Below are positions 1 to 8,989 of a stretch of 59,410 nt of DNA, in pieces; within the stretch, counting starts at the first letter, position 1; each line of letters begins with the position of its first letter. Origin of the DNA: Oscillatoria sp. (GTDB taxonomy: Bacteria > Cyanobacteriota > Cyanobacteriia > Cyanobacteriales > Laspinemataceae); the NCBI GenBank assembly GCA_011390515.1, contig JAABSJ010000008.1, forward strand, positions 1 to 59,410, read 5' to 3'. The notes beneath the pieces are model-generated. The model saw nothing but the letters and a program-made list of their open reading frames with translations, did not search any database and was not told the DNA's origin. Both the position numbers and the translations under genes were made by a program.

Positions 1-239
1 ACGTACATCCAATCCGGCGCTTTCAAAATGATGCGATGATTAATCCCTACACATAATCCAAAGTTTGTCGTAATTAAGGCATCTTTGAATAAGTCCGGTG
101 TCAACGATTGACGCAAAGCATCCGCTAATAAAGGATGGTCTATATCATCTACTGGATCGTCAGGCAGTACAAAGTCATCTGGCAGTTTAGGCCAGGTAAT
201 TTTTATCTCAGAAACTGGGGTCTGAGGTATGACAGACAT
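1..239 (-). CDS. Uma2-family (DUF820) putative endonuclease, N-terminal part
   Basis: An ATG at 239 opens a frame that runs off the left edge without a stop. The visible 79 residues begin MSVIPQTPVSEIKITWP, then an acidic stretch, and end with residues like GINHRIILKAPDWMYV. This is the typical start of the large cyanobacterial Uma2/DUF820 family, which has a PD-(D/E)XK-type nuclease fold and mostly unknown biological roles. The catalytic residues lie beyond the edge and cannot be checked. Family assignment rests on recognising the N-terminal pattern; function is unproven. Confidence 0.8.
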   Translation of the reverse strand, partial: MSVIPQTPVSEIKITWPKLPDDFVLPDDPVDDIDHPLLADALRQSLTPDLFKDALITTNFGLCVGINHRIILKAPDWMY

Positions 240-450
240 TATGCAACCTCCCATGACCGTTAATAGGGAATTTGCTGTTATTCTATCGGATAGAAGCTGG
301 CGATCGCATCCCCGACCGATTTAACCTCAACTCATGCTGTCTGCCCTCGGTGCTACAATACCCCCAGCAAATCCGGCTTTTGACAACGTTTTCTTATTTT
401 GCTGAAAAAAAAGATAGAGTTTATCGATTTCCATTAGAAAAATAGAAAAA

Positions 451-486
451 TTGAGAAGACAGAACCCTAAAATTCTATCTTCTCAA
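451..486 (-). terminator. Rho-independent terminator after ycf51
   Basis: Read on the minus strand, a 14-bp stem (one G-U wobble) closes an 8-nt loop just downstream of ycf51 and is followed by a T-rich run (TTTTTCTATTTTT, about 437-450). Between the hairpin and the stop codon is a short AATTTTC-type tandem repeat (about 484-512). Confidence 0.7.
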
Positions 487-518
487 TTTTCAATTTTCAA
501 TTTTCAATTCTCAATTGT

Positions 519-1055
519 TTAGGCGTCTTTGGCTGCTGGTTTGAGTTTAGAGAGTTCCGAGAATTGATCGGCGTAGATTTCGATTTCAAGGTTTTCATCA
601 TCGCGAACCGCCAGCGATCGCTTCACTTGACCCAAAAACAAGGGTTTAGACAGTCCCGGTTCGGGATGGACGATGGTGCGGGCGCGGATGGTTAATTGGT
701 TTTCTCCACCGGCACCAAACCGACCCTGAGAAAACAAATCATTGGCGGCTTGACGCAGGGTTAATTCTAGTTCAGACTCGGTGATACTCGGGGGTAAAGC
801 AATCACAGTTTGAGTCGCGCCATTGTCGTAGACCCTAGAGTAATGGACGGCACCCGGGACTTGGACCCGAGTCAGAGGGACCAAGCTGAGGGCAAATAAA
901 CCGCCGGTGAGGACTCCCATAAAGCCGGTAATTCCTACCAAGCGAAAGCGGACTCCCCATTTGAAGAGAAATCCTAATAGACTCAGGACTCCACTAACCA
1001 GGGTGAGGATGCCTGCCCACTTAAAAGCAACGAAAAATTCTGCAGTTGTTAGCAT
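519..1055 (-). CDS. ycf51: Ycf51 family protein (DUF2518)
   Basis: A 178-residue protein with two N-terminal membrane segments (about residues 10-32 and 38-60) followed by a soluble domain. The motifs RLVGITGFMGVLTGG, HYSRVYDNGATQ and NQLTIRARTIVHPEPG are those I associate with Ycf51/DUF2518, a family conserved in cyanobacteria and some plastid genomes. Its molecular role is not established. It lies 50 bp downstream of sufU on the same strand, so co-transcription is possible, and it is followed by a strong terminator. Confidence 0.78.
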   Translation of the reverse strand: MLTTAEFFVAFKWAGILTLVSGVLSLLGFLFKWGVRFRLVGITGFMGVLTGGLFALSLVPLTRVQVPGAVHYSRVYDNGATQTVIALPPSITESELELTLRQAANDLFSQGRFGAGGENQLTIRARTIVHPEPGLSKPLFLGQVKRSLAVRDDENLEIEIYADQFSELSKLKPAAKDA

Positions 1056-1105
1056 ATTGGTTTCTGGTGTGATTGAGGAGTAGTTCGGTTGAGTGCCATT
1101 TAGAT

Positions 1106-1582
1106 TTAAGATTCCGCTTCATTACTGACAAAGCTATCGGAGTCAGGGTTCGCTGATTCGATCGCCGCTTTTAGAGTATGCCAGCAGAGGTTAGCGCATT
1201 TGATGCGAACGGGGAATTGGGCGACCCCTTGCATGACATTGAGCTTGCGCTGTTCTTTCGGAAATTCCGCCTCGCCTTTCATCATGGTTTGAAAGCGCTG
1301 CACCATTTCCAAGGCTTCATCGGTGGATTTGCCGCGCAACGCTTCGGCCATCAGGTCAACGGATGCCATCGAGATGGCGCAGCCTTCCCCGTCAAATTTT
1401 ACCTCTTCAATGCGATCGCCCGCCTCATTCAGCCGCAAAGTCAGTTCGATGGTATCGCCACAGGAGGGGTTATGTCCTCGCTGTCGGCGATGCACCGGAT
1501 CGGTGACCCCCCGATATTTGGGAGTCTTGTAACGCTCCAGAATGACTTGCTGGTAGAGGTCGCGCAGATTGCTCAGAGACAT
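1106..1582 (-). CDS. sufU: SufU-type iron-sulfur cluster assembly protein
   Basis: A 158-residue SufU/IscU-fold protein. The three conserved cysteines of the family are visible in NPSCGD, GEGCAIS and RIKCANLCW, and the Asp after the first Cys is kept. Known SufU proteins accept sulfur from the SufS cysteine desulfurase and pass it to the SufBCD scaffold; a Zn-binding transfer role is usual in the Gram-positive type. The length, and the insertion between the second and third Cys, fit SufU better than classical IscU. Cytoplasmic. It is upstream of ycf51 on the same strand. The antisense frame over this gene is a shadow. Confidence 0.88.
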   Translation of the reverse strand: MSLSNLRDLYQQVILERYKTPKYRGVTDPVHRRQRGHNPSCGDTIELTLRLNEAGDRIEEVKFDGEGCAISMASVDLMAEALRGKSTDEALEMVQRFQTMMKGEAEFPKEQRKLNVMQGVAQFPVRIKCANLCWHTLKAAIESANPDSDSFVSNEAES

Positions 1583-1829
1583 GGTGGTAATCCGTGAGAA
1601 CTTAAATTAATCTTTAGTTTAGATCCTATCAGCACTAGCACCCTTTGTCGTGGATCGGGGGTTATGGGTTCTTGAGAATCACGCTCCAGGCAATCCACTC
1701 CTTAAAATCTGCCTGACTAATTTATCAGCGGTGTTACCTGGCTTGGTGAGCGCAGTGGGGGATGATGATGCTAGAGGTCATCCGCAAGGGCGCTAACCCA
1801 CGGAACTTTAATCAGTCAGAAAGAAAGCG

Positions 1830-2021
1830 AGCAAGATGCTCGCACTCCAAAATTATATGCGAATAACTGTGGAAAACGCTATATAAATTAAAAAATATTA
1901 ATAAATAAAAATATAACCATTTTGCAATGAAATTGCAATTTAATATAAAATTGAGGTTAAATTTTATGGTGAAGCAAATGAATAAACGAAGCCTCTTTTA
2001 ATGGAGTGGGAGCATCTTGCT
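1830..2021. repeat. MITE-like AT-rich element with 18-bp terminal inverted repeats
   Basis: AGCAAGATGCTCGCACTC (1830-1847) is matched by its inverse at 2004-2021 with 17 of 18 bases complementary. The roughly 156 bp between is very AT-rich and has no convincing reading frame. This element fills most of the 1583-2128 spacer. It sits directly upstream of the methyltransferase gene, so it may contribute the promoter. Confidence 0.55.
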
Positions 2022-2128
2022 AACTTGTGGCGCTCAAAGAAATCTTTTTTTCAATAATTCTATTGTCATAATGCTGCAATAAGGGGTATATTTTTATCAT
2101 CAATTCAAGGTGAATTAGGAAATAAACC

Positions 2129-3325
2129 GTGAAGAGTCCGAGGGAAAAGTCGCAGGGATGGAATATCACCGAAGCGGAACGAGCCGTTTATCGACAACGT
2201 TCTCAAGCATCGAGTGCGGCGAAGGCGAAGGCATTGCGGGGAGAGGGACCGAAACCGATCCATCCGATTAATGTGCCGAAGTTGCATCCGGAAGACTTGA
2301 TGCCACAGTTGCCACCTCATGGATTGCGATCGCTCTCTTTATTCAGTGGTGGAGGGGGTCTGGATTTAGGATTTGATCGCGCCGGTTTTACTCATGTTGC
2401 CAGTTATGATATTCTCCCCGATGCTGGTAAAACCTTAACTCAAAATCGCCCCCATTGGACGGTGTTTGCTGGGGAACCAGGAGATGTCACCCAAATCGAT
2501 TGGCGCAGTTATCGCGGGTTAGTTGATGTGATTCATGGCGGTCCTCCTTGTCAGCCTTTTTCTGTGGCGGGCCATCAAAAAGGAAAAGCCGATCGCCGAG
2601 ATATGTTTCCCGAATTTGTTCGCGCTGTCCTGGAAATTCAACCCTTAGCATTTGTCGCAGAAAATGTGACTGCACTCCTGGGGAAAAAGTTCAGTTCATA
2701 TCTAGAGGAAGAGATAGAAAACCCCCTCAGTGAAACCTATCATTTAACTAAATTTATTTTGTCTGCGCCCGATTTTGGGATTCCGCAAATTCGCAAACGT
2801 GTTTTTTTCGTGGGATTTAAAGCGGATAAAATGGCAGCAAAATATCAGCCCCCTCAACCCACTCACCACTGGGAAAGCGGGAAAGATATAGGTCCAAATA
2901 AAGCCATTCAGTTAGATTTATTTTCCCAGGGAGAGCCTTCCAGACTCCCTCGATGTATGGGGATTCGAGAAGCATTGGGATTACCGGATATCGGCTTTGA
3001 TGCCTTAGCACCGACGATTAGAAGTGGACTGACTGGACCCAGGCATACCACCTCAGTGTTGAGTAGTGTTTCCGCTCAAAAGACCTGGGAAAAACTACAA
3101 ATTTGGCCCAATGGAGTGGCTGCAAATCGAGAACAAGCACATTTATTTGTGGCGAAAAATGGTCATTTTCGATTGTCGGTGGCTGACTGTGGAATGATTC
3201 AAGGATTCCCGGAATCTTGGAGGATTGAGAGTGTAGTTTATATGGCATTAGGACAAATTGGCAATGCGGTTCCACCCCCTGTTGCCTATCGAGTGGCCGA
3301 ATCGATTTATCAAGCGTTATCCTGA
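2129..3325 (+). CDS. DNA (cytosine-5)-methyltransferase of a restriction-modification pair
   Basis: A 398-residue C5-cytosine methyltransferase with the family motifs in order: SAM-binding LFSGGGGLDLGF (about residue 71), catalytic GGPPCQPFS (about 138), AENV (about 177), PQIRKRVFFVGF (about 218), and the C-terminal GMIQGFPESW and QIGNAVPPPVA. A short target-recognition region lies between the last blocks (PTIRSGLTGPRHTT). An unusual basic extension of about 65 residues precedes motif I. The gene converges on, and overlaps by 16 bp, a gene with a nuclease-like D...ExK signature, so it most likely protects against that enzyme. The start is a GTG after an AT-rich upstream element. Target sequence cannot be read from the protein. 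Confidence 0.92.
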   Translation: MKSPREKSQGWNITEAERAVYRQRSQASSAAKAKALRGEGPKPIHPINVPKLHPEDLMPQLPPHGLRSLSLFSGGGGLDLGFDRAGFTHVASYDILPDAGKTLTQNRPHWTVFAGEPGDVTQIDWRSYRGLVDVIHGGPPCQPFSVAGHQKGKADRRDMFPEFVRAVLEIQPLAFVAENVTALLGKKFSSYLEEEIENPLSETYHLTKFILSAPDFGIPQIRKRVFFVGFKADKMAAKYQPPQPTHHWESGKDIGPNKAIQLDLFSQGEPSRLPRCMGIREALGLPDIGFDALAPTIRSGLTGPRHTTSVLSSVSAQKTWEKLQIWPNGVAANREQAHLFVAKNGHFRLSVADCGMIQGFPESWRIESVVYMALGQIGNAVPPPVAYRVAESIYQALS

Positions 3326-3975
3326 AGTGCTTCTGCAACCAGTTCCCGTAAATGTTGAGCATAGTTCTGGGTTATTTTTTCCCAACCATTAAAATAAGAT
3401 GCCGGAATATGAGGGTTATTTAATGTTGAACCTCTTTCAATCAGATATTGACATCTATCCTGCAAGATGGAAAGCATTCTTTCGGGGGAGTATCCAGAAG
3501 CTAGATCCATTTTAGAGAGGTACTCTGATATGGTGTATTGTCTCTTGTGAAGTTTTTGTGCATCTTGAAGCGTGTAAACCTCTTTTTGTCCCACTATCTT
3601 GTAAAGTACAGACAGGGTGAGGCGTTCGGGAGCAAGTTTAGCGAGTTGATAATCCGATTGAATATAGGACTGTTTCTCCAAAATCCAAGGAGCCATTGCT
3701 TTGGGAGACCCATAGAGACAGTAGTTTAAGATTTTTCCTCTCTCACTGTAGAAGCCAAATAACCAATGTTTGCCCTGCCATTTTTTAATATGATCTAATC
3801 CAAAGTCACGAACAGTTGTTACGGACAATTTAGTCGTTGACTTCAACTCAAATGGAATTTGATATCCATTGATAGAGAGAATGGCGTCCGTACCACTGCG
3901 ACTTCGATTATTAGGTCTTTCTAATTGAAATAATTCAATGAGTTCAGCTTCTCTAATATCATCTTGAACTGTCAT
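3310..3975 (-). CDS. Putative type II restriction endonuclease (PD-(D/E)XK-like)
   Basis: A 221-residue protein with no match I can name with certainty. A plausible nuclease core is visible near the N terminus: Asp30 (SGTDAIL), then Glu43 and Lys45 in PFELKSTTK, a D-X12-E-X-K arrangement. Its 3' end overlaps the methyltransferase gene by 16 bp in convergent orientation, a common arrangement for R-M partners. The local DNA is AT-rich relative to neighbouring housekeeping genes, consistent with transfer. The restriction role is inferred from context plus this motif. Confidence 0.65.
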   Translation of the reverse strand: MTVQDDIREAELIELFQLERPNNRSRSGTDAILSINGYQIPFELKSTTKLSVTTVRDFGLDHIKKWQGKHWLFGFYSERGKILNYCLYGSPKAMAPWILEKQSYIQSDYQLAKLAPERLTLSVLYKIVGQKEVYTLQDAQKLHKRQYTISEYLSKMDLASGYSPERMLSILQDRCQYLIERGSTLNNPHIPASYFNGWEKITQNYAQHLRELVAEALQDNA

Positions 3976-4115
3976 GGTTTTAAAATTTATAGAATAAAAA
4001 GCTTTCAGATTATTGTAGAATTTAAAGGAAAAAAATTATAATATAAAGTTTATTTTCGATAATTAAATCTAGTAAATGAATCATTAAAAGTTGCCATCCA
4101 AGCTGATAGAAATTA

Positions 4116-4139
4116 AGGACACGGCTGCTGCCGTGTCCT
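4116..4139 (-). terminator. Hairpin downstream of the FKBP gene
   Basis: AGGACACGGC and GCCGTGTCCT form a perfect 10-bp stem with a 4-nt loop. On the minus strand it is followed by TTAATTTC, a moderately U-rich tail. It lies about 30 bp beyond the FKBP stop codon. The rest of the 3976-4168 spacer is AT-rich and could hold the minus-strand endonuclease promoter. Confidence 0.55.
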
Positions 4140-4168
4140 GAGAATGGAACGTCAGAAAAATGGGAAAT

Positions 4169-4735
4169 TTATCCCGCAATTCTGAGCAGTTCTACATCAA
4201 AAATTAAGGTGGCATTGGGGGGAATAACGCCACCGGCACCCCGTGCACCATAGCCTAATTCTGGGGGAATCACTAATTCGCGACGTCCGCCAACTTGCAT
4301 GGTGGAGAGACCTTCATCCCAACCTTTAATAACTTGACCGACTCCGAGTTTGAAGGAAAATGGCTGATTACGATCGCGGGAACTGTCAAACTTTGTGCCA
4401 TCTTCTAAGGTTCCGGTGTAGTGCACCACAACGGTTTGACCCTGTTGAGGTGTTGCACCTGTCCCCTCTACTTTTTCCGTGTATTTCAGACCCGAAGGTG
4501 TTGTTACCATAGTTGTCGTTGTCTCCTCTTGTGTGGTGTCAGCGCTGGCGATTTGCGTCTGATTGGTCAACCGTTGCGCCAGCAGGGATTTGCTGGGCGT
4601 TGGTACTTCAGTTGTGGTTTGAGTCGGGTTAATGTTGGACGCGATCGCCTGACTTGAGCGATCGGTAAACTGAGCAACCACCAGCACCAAAACGCAGGCC
4701 AGCATCACCCCAAAGCTGATTAAAATTTCTCGCAA
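4169..4735 (-). CDS. FKBP-type peptidyl-prolyl cis-trans isomerase, membrane-anchored
   Basis: The C-terminal ~110 residues are a complete FKBP domain ([53 protein letters not shown]). The N terminus is a signal anchor ([19 protein letters not shown]), placing the domain in the lumen or periplasm. A Thr/Gln-rich linker separates the two. I chose a TTG start at 4735 because an AGGAGG motif sits 8 nt upstream and the product then begins directly with the anchor. The ATG at 4792 would add 19 residues with no clear ribosome site. It is followed by a hairpin terminator; the phasin-like gene is upstream on the same strand. Confidence 0.85.
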   Translation of the reverse strand: MREILISFGVMLACVLVLVVAQFTDRSSQAIASNINPTQTTTEVPTPSKSLLAQRLTNQTQIASADTTQEETTTTMVTTPSGLKYTEKVEGTGATPQQGQTVVVHYTGTLEDGTKFDSSRDRNQPFSFKLGVGQVIKGWDEGLSTMQVGGRRELVIPPELGYGARGAGGVIPPNATLIFDVELLRIAG

Positions 4736-4889
4736 AATCAGTCCTCCTGAGTAGCCTCTAATGGCTCCAATCGTTGGGCTAGAATTTGACAACCCAGCGA
4801 TTGCAGCCTGATCCCTACTCTAACGCCAAATGTCCCCCGGGTCGTCCCGGATTTCTGAATTGAGAATCAAACGGTGGGAGTAAACCCAT

Positions 4890-5213
4890 TTACCGCCATT
4901 GCTTATTTTCCAAGTCGCGAATTTGACGTTCTAGGCGATCGAGGCGTCCTCTGAGTTCGTCCATCTCCGCTTGGCGCGGTACTCCTAGGTCTTGCAGGAC
5001 GTTACGAATCTGGCGCTGGACCTGGGTTTCAAAATTCCCCTGTTCCGATTTCATCTGCTGCATCAGATCATCGACAAAATGTTTTGCTTGGTCGGGATTG
5101 AGTTTGCCATCCTGGACCCACTGGTCGCTGACCTCTTTGATTTTTTCGGCGACTAGAGAGGTGGTGCCAATGCCGATCAACAGCAGTTGCTTGAGCAAAT
5201 TATTCGCATCCAT
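4890..5213 (-). CDS. Phasin-like coiled-coil protein
   Basis: A 107-residue protein. Residues 1-30 are hydrophobic/amphipathic (LLKQLLLIGIGTTSLVAEKI), the middle resembles phasin/PhaI-like proteins (VQDGKLNPDQAKHFVDDL), and the C terminus is a clear heptad coiled coil (ELRGRLDRLERQIRDLE). Such proteins are common in cyanobacteria and are usually annotated as phasin family. A role on polyhydroxyalkanoate granules is only a family-level guess. It is upstream of the FKBP gene on the same strand and may share its transcript. Confidence 0.65.
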   Translation of the reverse strand: MDANNLLKQLLLIGIGTTSLVAEKIKEVSDQWVQDGKLNPDQAKHFVDDLMQQMKSEQGNFETQVQRQIRNVLQDLGVPRQAEMDELRGRLDRLERQIRDLENKQWR

Positions 5214-5297
5214 ATTGTTTTATTGTTTTCCTCTGACTGGGGTTATGAAAATATCATCTACGATAGCGCGGGCCTTCTCAAGCGGGCGATCGCTGGC

Positions 5298-5430
5298 GGG
5301 TGCATCTCCAGAAGGCAGCCCTCACCCTAAATCCCTCTCCCCCTGGGAGAGGGACTTCTAGCTCCCCTTCTCCCAGGGGGAGAAGGGGTTGGGGGATGAG
5401 GGGAAACATTCGCATCATGGAGATGCACCC
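5298..5430. repeat. GGGAGCATCTC-family miniature element, copy 1
   Basis: Ends GGGTGCATCTCC and GGAGATGCACCC are inverted repeats around a C-rich/G-rich palindromic core. Flanks TCGCTGGC (5290-5297) and TCGCTGCC (5431-5438) match at 7 of 8 bases, consistent with an 8-bp target duplication. The surrounding 5214-5646 spacer holds no other clear feature. Confidence 0.7.
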
Positions 5431-5646
5431 TCGCTGCCTCTATTTTGGCCCATTCTTCTATTGTGGGATATCCTATCCTGCTTCTGCGGCTGTTCTACCT
5501 CATCGGTTGTAGGGTTTCCATTCTGAGGCAGGCTGCCCTTAGCCCAGATACTTAGGGTAGGATGAAACTAAGGGCGGCTCTATGAGTGAGGAAACCCGCA
5601 CTCGTTCTTAATCGCCCCCTACCGGATCCCACCCCCGTTTGCCATC

Positions 5647-6009
5647 ATGTCTGACTGTCCCCAGTGCCATCAATCTGTTGATGACCAAGCTGTCAAATGT
5701 CCTTACTGCCAAACCCCACTCAAAGGATTTGGTCATCCTGGTATTCCCCTGCATCAGGCCAACTCAGAAGAGTTTTTATGTCAGAGTTGCACTTACCATG
5801 AGGACGATACCTGCAACTATCCCCAGCGACCCTACGCCAAAACCTGTACGCTTTATCACGATAAATCTCAACCTCTGATCCCGGTGATTCACACCCCTTA
5901 TGCTCAGGCGGGGTCCTTTTCGAGACTGAATCAATGGGTGAGGAGACATCCTGGGTCGATCGCACTGGTGGCGATCGCCCTGATTAGTCTCTTCCTGGCA
6001 CTCCGGTAA
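5647..6009 (+). CDS. Zinc-ribbon protein with C-terminal membrane anchor
   Basis: A 120-residue protein. The first 25 residues form a zinc ribbon (CPQCHQ...VKCPYCQ, CxxC-x12-CxxC). A second Cys cluster follows (LCQSCTYHEDDTCNYP, and KTCTLYH), and a single membrane segment ends the protein (GSIALVAIALISLFLAL). Similar proteins occur widely in cyanobacteria without an assigned role. The metal-binding part would face the cytoplasm if the tail is a simple anchor. It is convergent with the acyltransferase gene 13 bp downstream. Confidence 0.75.
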   Translation: MSDCPQCHQSVDDQAVKCPYCQTPLKGFGHPGIPLHQANSEEFLCQSCTYHEDDTCNYPQRPYAKTCTLYHDKSQPLIPVIHTPYAQAGSFSRLNQWVRRHPGSIALVAIALISLFLALR

Positions 6010-6022
6010 AGTCACTGGCAAT

Positions 6023-6922
6023 CTAAGCGCGATCGCCCACTTCCGCAATCAACTGGTCCAAAGACTGTTGCATCTGAGTACAAACGAACTGATAGCATTG
6101 ATTGACATACTGCCGATCGCCTGCTGCCTCTCGTCCATACCGCTCAAAGGCGATCGGTGCACAAACCCTAGTATGAATCTGCACCGGGAGGGGAAGATGC
6201 GGCCAAGGTCCAAAGGCAATCCCCCAAGGCAATCCCAAATAAATCGGAAACACCACCGGATCAACCCCAAATAACCAAGGCATCCCCCACTCCTCATGCA
6301 ACTGGCGCATTTGTTTGTAAATATCCGCCATCACAAACAGGGTGTCATGAGCACCATAGGAAATAATCGGTAAAATCGGAGCATTTTCCCGTAAGGCTAA
6401 CTTAATAAACCCTTGGCGGCCCGCAAAATAAATTTTATCCCGGAGGTGATGGGGTCGAAACACATCCTCGGGACCACCGGGATAGACTAACACTGCTGCC
6501 CCTTTTTTTAGGGCGGCGATCGCCATTTTGGGATGGGCCCGCACTGCCCCACATTGGGCCGCTTGGCGAACTACGCTCTCGGGAAAGATATCCCAAACCT
6601 TCGGGTGCATCAGTCCGTAGGTCAGGCGATCAAACCCTTGGCGACGGAACCAATCATACATAAACATAAACATATCCGGTGTCGCCAGTCCACCATTGTG
6701 AGAACCCACCACCAGCATTTTGCCCTCGGGTAAAACATGATGCCATCCGTCGGTTTGCACGCGAAAATAGTGGTGGTATGCCCATTCCCACAGGGGCATA
6801 AATGATTGAATCACCTTGGGATCACGCCGGTCTAACGACCAACCATCATCGGGATGGCGATCGCCCTTTCTGGCGATAAATTCAGGTGTAAAGAACGATT
6901 CCAGGTTGTCAAACAAAGCCAC
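6023..6922 (-). CDS. Lysophospholipid/glycerolipid acyltransferase family protein
   Basis: A 299-residue protein with an acyltransferase-like block: VVGSHNGGLATPDMFMFMYDW, in which His and Asp stand in for the HX4D catalytic motif in the spaced form seen in DGAT/TMEM68-like enzymes, then VYPGGPEDVFRP, a typical motif III. ENAPILPIISYGAHDTLF fits the last conserved block. It probably transfers an acyl chain to a glycerolipid or related alcohol at the membrane; the substrate cannot be read. Divergent from the HtrA gene. Confidence 0.75.
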   Translation of the reverse strand: MALFDNLESFFTPEFIARKGDRHPDDGWSLDRRDPKVIQSFMPLWEWAYHHYFRVQTDGWHHVLPEGKMLVVGSHNGGLATPDMFMFMYDWFRRQGFDRLTYGLMHPKVWDIFPESVVRQAAQCGAVRAHPKMAIAALKKGAAVLVYPGGPEDVFRPHHLRDKIYFAGRQGFIKLALRENAPILPIISYGAHDTLFVMADIYKQMRQLHEEWGMPWLFGVDPVVFPIYLGLPWGIAFGPWPHLPLPVQIHTRVCAPIAFERYGREAAGDRQYVNQCYQFVCTQMQQSLDQLIAEVGDRA

Positions 6923-7100
6923 TCCCAGCCCTTACCATAGCAGAATAGCGTTTACCAGAATAATCCGGTCTGCACGCTCTTGACAAATCCAGCAACTCTG
7001 TCGCCCCCGGATTCCCAGTCCCTCATCCCGATCCACAACCCTGCGATATCCTCGTCACATCCTCGTCATATCTGCCTTTTACATTAAAAATAGTCAGCCC

Positions 7101-7135
7101 TTCAACCCGGTTGAAACGATCTCAACCCGGGTTGA
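7101..7135. promoter_or_regulatory. Pair of operator-like palindromes upstream of the HtrA gene
   Basis: TTCAACCCGGTTGAA (7101-7115) and TCAACCCGGGTTGA (7122-7135) are both perfect palindromes sharing the half-site TCAACC. Their centres are about 20.5 bp apart, two helical turns, so two dimers would bind the same DNA face. They end 8 bp before the proposed -35 element. The regulator is unknown. Confidence 0.6.
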
Positions 7136-7143
7136 TGCGGGTC

Positions 7144-7171
7144 TTTACTTTATGCTAAAACAGTCTATAAA
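7144..7171 (+). promoter_or_regulatory. Sigma-70-type promoter for the HtrA gene
   Basis: TTTACT (7144-7149) and TATAAA (7166-7171) are separated by 16 bp and match consensus at 4/6 and 5/6. The predicted leader is about 180 nt, mostly without clear structure. Confidence 0.5.
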
Positions 7172-7356
7172 ATAGCGAGTCTCTATCCGTCAGGAATTCT
7201 GACTCCTCCCTGCTGGGTCTAACCCGGACAGGAAAGCTGGCAGATTTTTCCTGGATTCTTCCCGATGGGTTTCGACAAGCTATATTATCCCGACTGCAAG
7301 CAAAAAGGCTCGATTTTTAAGGTAATGCAGGAGTTTTGCAGCAGGAGTTATCACTA

Positions 7357-8628
7357 ATGAAAACAACACAGGATCAGTTCAATACCCCCTCAGAACCATT
7401 GAAGAATTCTCATGATCAGGGGTCGGCCCCCGGTTGGCAAAAACCCCTCACCTATTTTTCTATCTTTCTCCTCGGCGCGAGTGCTACCTGGTCCGCGACC
7501 CAATTTCTGAATGGACCAAACCTGGTTTCACCTCCGGTTAACGCTGCCTCTCCCGCTCAAGTCCAGGCGGCGACCCCAGTGGTTCAGGCGAGATTGCCCG
7601 TCGCCGACACCAATTTTATTACCGAGGTGGTTCAAAATGTGGGTCCGGCAGTGGTCCGGATTAATGCCTCCCGTACTGTGACGACCCAAATTCCCGATGC
7701 CTTTAATGATCCCTTTTTCCGGCAATTTTTCGGGTCCCGATTGCCGAGTCAACCGCAAGAGCGGGTAGAGCGGGGGACGGGTTCTGGGTTTATTATGAGT
7801 AATGACGGCAAAATTCTCACCAATGCCCACGTCGTTGCCGGTGCGGATACGGTGGAGGTCACTCTCAAAGATGGTCGCTCGTTTACAGGTCAAGTTATGG
7901 GGACGGACTCGGTAACCGATGTGGCGGTGGTGAAAATTGAGGCGAATGATTTGCCGACAGCGGTTGTGGGAGACTCAGAGCAATTGCAACCCGGTGAATG
8001 GGCGATCGCGATCGGCAATCCCCTCGGTTTGGATAATACGGTGACCGTGGGCATTATTAGCGCCACCGGGCGATCGAGTTCTCAAGTCGGGGTCCCAGAT
8101 AAGCGGGTGAATTTCATTCAAACCGATGCGGCAATTAATCCCGGTAACTCAGGCGGTCCTTTGCTGAATCAGCGCGGTGAAGTAATTGGCATGAATACCG
8201 CCATCATTCAAGGGGCTCAAGGTCTGGGATTTGCAATTCCCATTAATCGCGCTCAAGATATTGCTCAACAATTGATTGCCAATGGAGAAGTTCAACATCC
8301 CTATCTCGGCATTCAAATGGTGCAGTTGACTCCAGAACTGAAAAATCAAATTAATAACAATCCCAATTCCGGGTTAACGGTTACCGAAGACAGTGGGATT
8401 TTAATTGCCCGAGTCATGCCGGATTCTCCTGCGGTTCGCAGTGGAATCCGTGCCGGTGATGTGATTGTTTCGATTAATGGGGTACAGATGACGGATGCTA
8501 ATGCTGTACAACAGCAAGTGGAACGGACTCGCGTTGGGGGCGACTTGCAAATGCAAGTGATTCGCAATGGTCAACCGATGACTTTGGCAGTCCAACCAGG
8601 TGCTTTCCCTTCCCAAGCGAGTAATTAA
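7357..8628 (+). CDS. HtrA/Deg-family periplasmic serine protease
   Basis: A trypsin-like protease domain with the full catalytic triad (His in TNAHVVAG, Asp in VTDVAVV, Ser in NPGNSGGP) followed by one C-terminal PDZ domain (about the last 100 residues, [20 protein letters not shown]). An N-terminal hydrophobic segment ([15 protein letters not shown]) anchors or exports it, so it acts in the periplasm or lumen in protein quality control. It belongs with cyanobacterial HhoA/HhoB/HtrA; I cannot say which. Start chosen at ATG 7357, with AGGAG 9 nt upstream; a TTG at 7336 would add 7 residues. Confidence 0.93.
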   Translation: MKTTQDQFNTPSEPLKNSHDQGSAPGWQKPLTYFSIFLLGASATWSATQFLNGPNLVSPPVNAASPAQVQAATPVVQARLPVADTNFITEVVQNVGPAVVRINASRTVTTQIPDAFNDPFFRQFFGSRLPSQPQERVERGTGSGFIMSNDGKILTNAHVVAGADTVEVTLKDGRSFTGQVMGTDSVTDVAVVKIEANDLPTAVVGDSEQLQPGEWAIAIGNPLGLDNTVTVGIISATGRSSSQVGVPDKRVNFIQTDAAINPGNSGGPLLNQRGEVIGMNTAIIQGAQGLGFAIPINRAQDIAQQLIANGEVQHPYLGIQMVQLTPELKNQINNNPNSGLTVTEDSGILIARVMPDSPAVRSGIRAGDVIVSINGVQMTDANAVQQQVERTRVGGDLQMQVIRNGQPMTLAVQPGAFPSQASN

Positions 8629-8657
8629 TTGGCACTCCGGTTACTATTTCATATTCC

Positions 8658-8880
8658 GGGAGCATCTCCATTTGGCCCTCATCCCCCCCGCCCCTTCTCC
8701 CAAAATGGGAGAAGGGGAGCCGGATTCAAAGTCCCTCTCCCCCTGAGCTAAGCGTGCCCTGAGCTACGCCTGCCCTGAGCGCAGTCGAAGCCTGTCCTGA
8801 CTACGTCGAAGGGGGTCGAAGGGTCGAAGGGTTGGGAGAGGGATTTAGGGTGAGGGCTACTTTCTTGGCGATGCACTTCT
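8658..8880. repeat. GGGAGCATCTC-family miniature element, degenerate copy 2
   Basis: The left end GGGAGCATCTCC is intact and the right end (around GCGATGCAC at 8868-8876) is decayed. The interior carries the CCTCATCCCC/GGGTGAGGG arms, interrupted by tandem copies of a CCTGAGC/GTCGAAG motif (about 8750-8835). It fills most of the 8629-8989 spacer. Confidence 0.5.
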
Positions 8881-8989
8881 ATTCCAATCATTTTTATCTG
8901 GCTCTGTTGTGGAAAAGTTTACAAGACTTCCCAACAGCGCCAACTTTTTTGAGCCTACATTCCGCAGATTAGAGAGGTGCTATTGACAA

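Noticed and set aside
1178..1597. 139-codon plus-strand frame over sufU
   Set aside because: It lies entirely antisense to a clear SufU gene and has no recognisable pattern.
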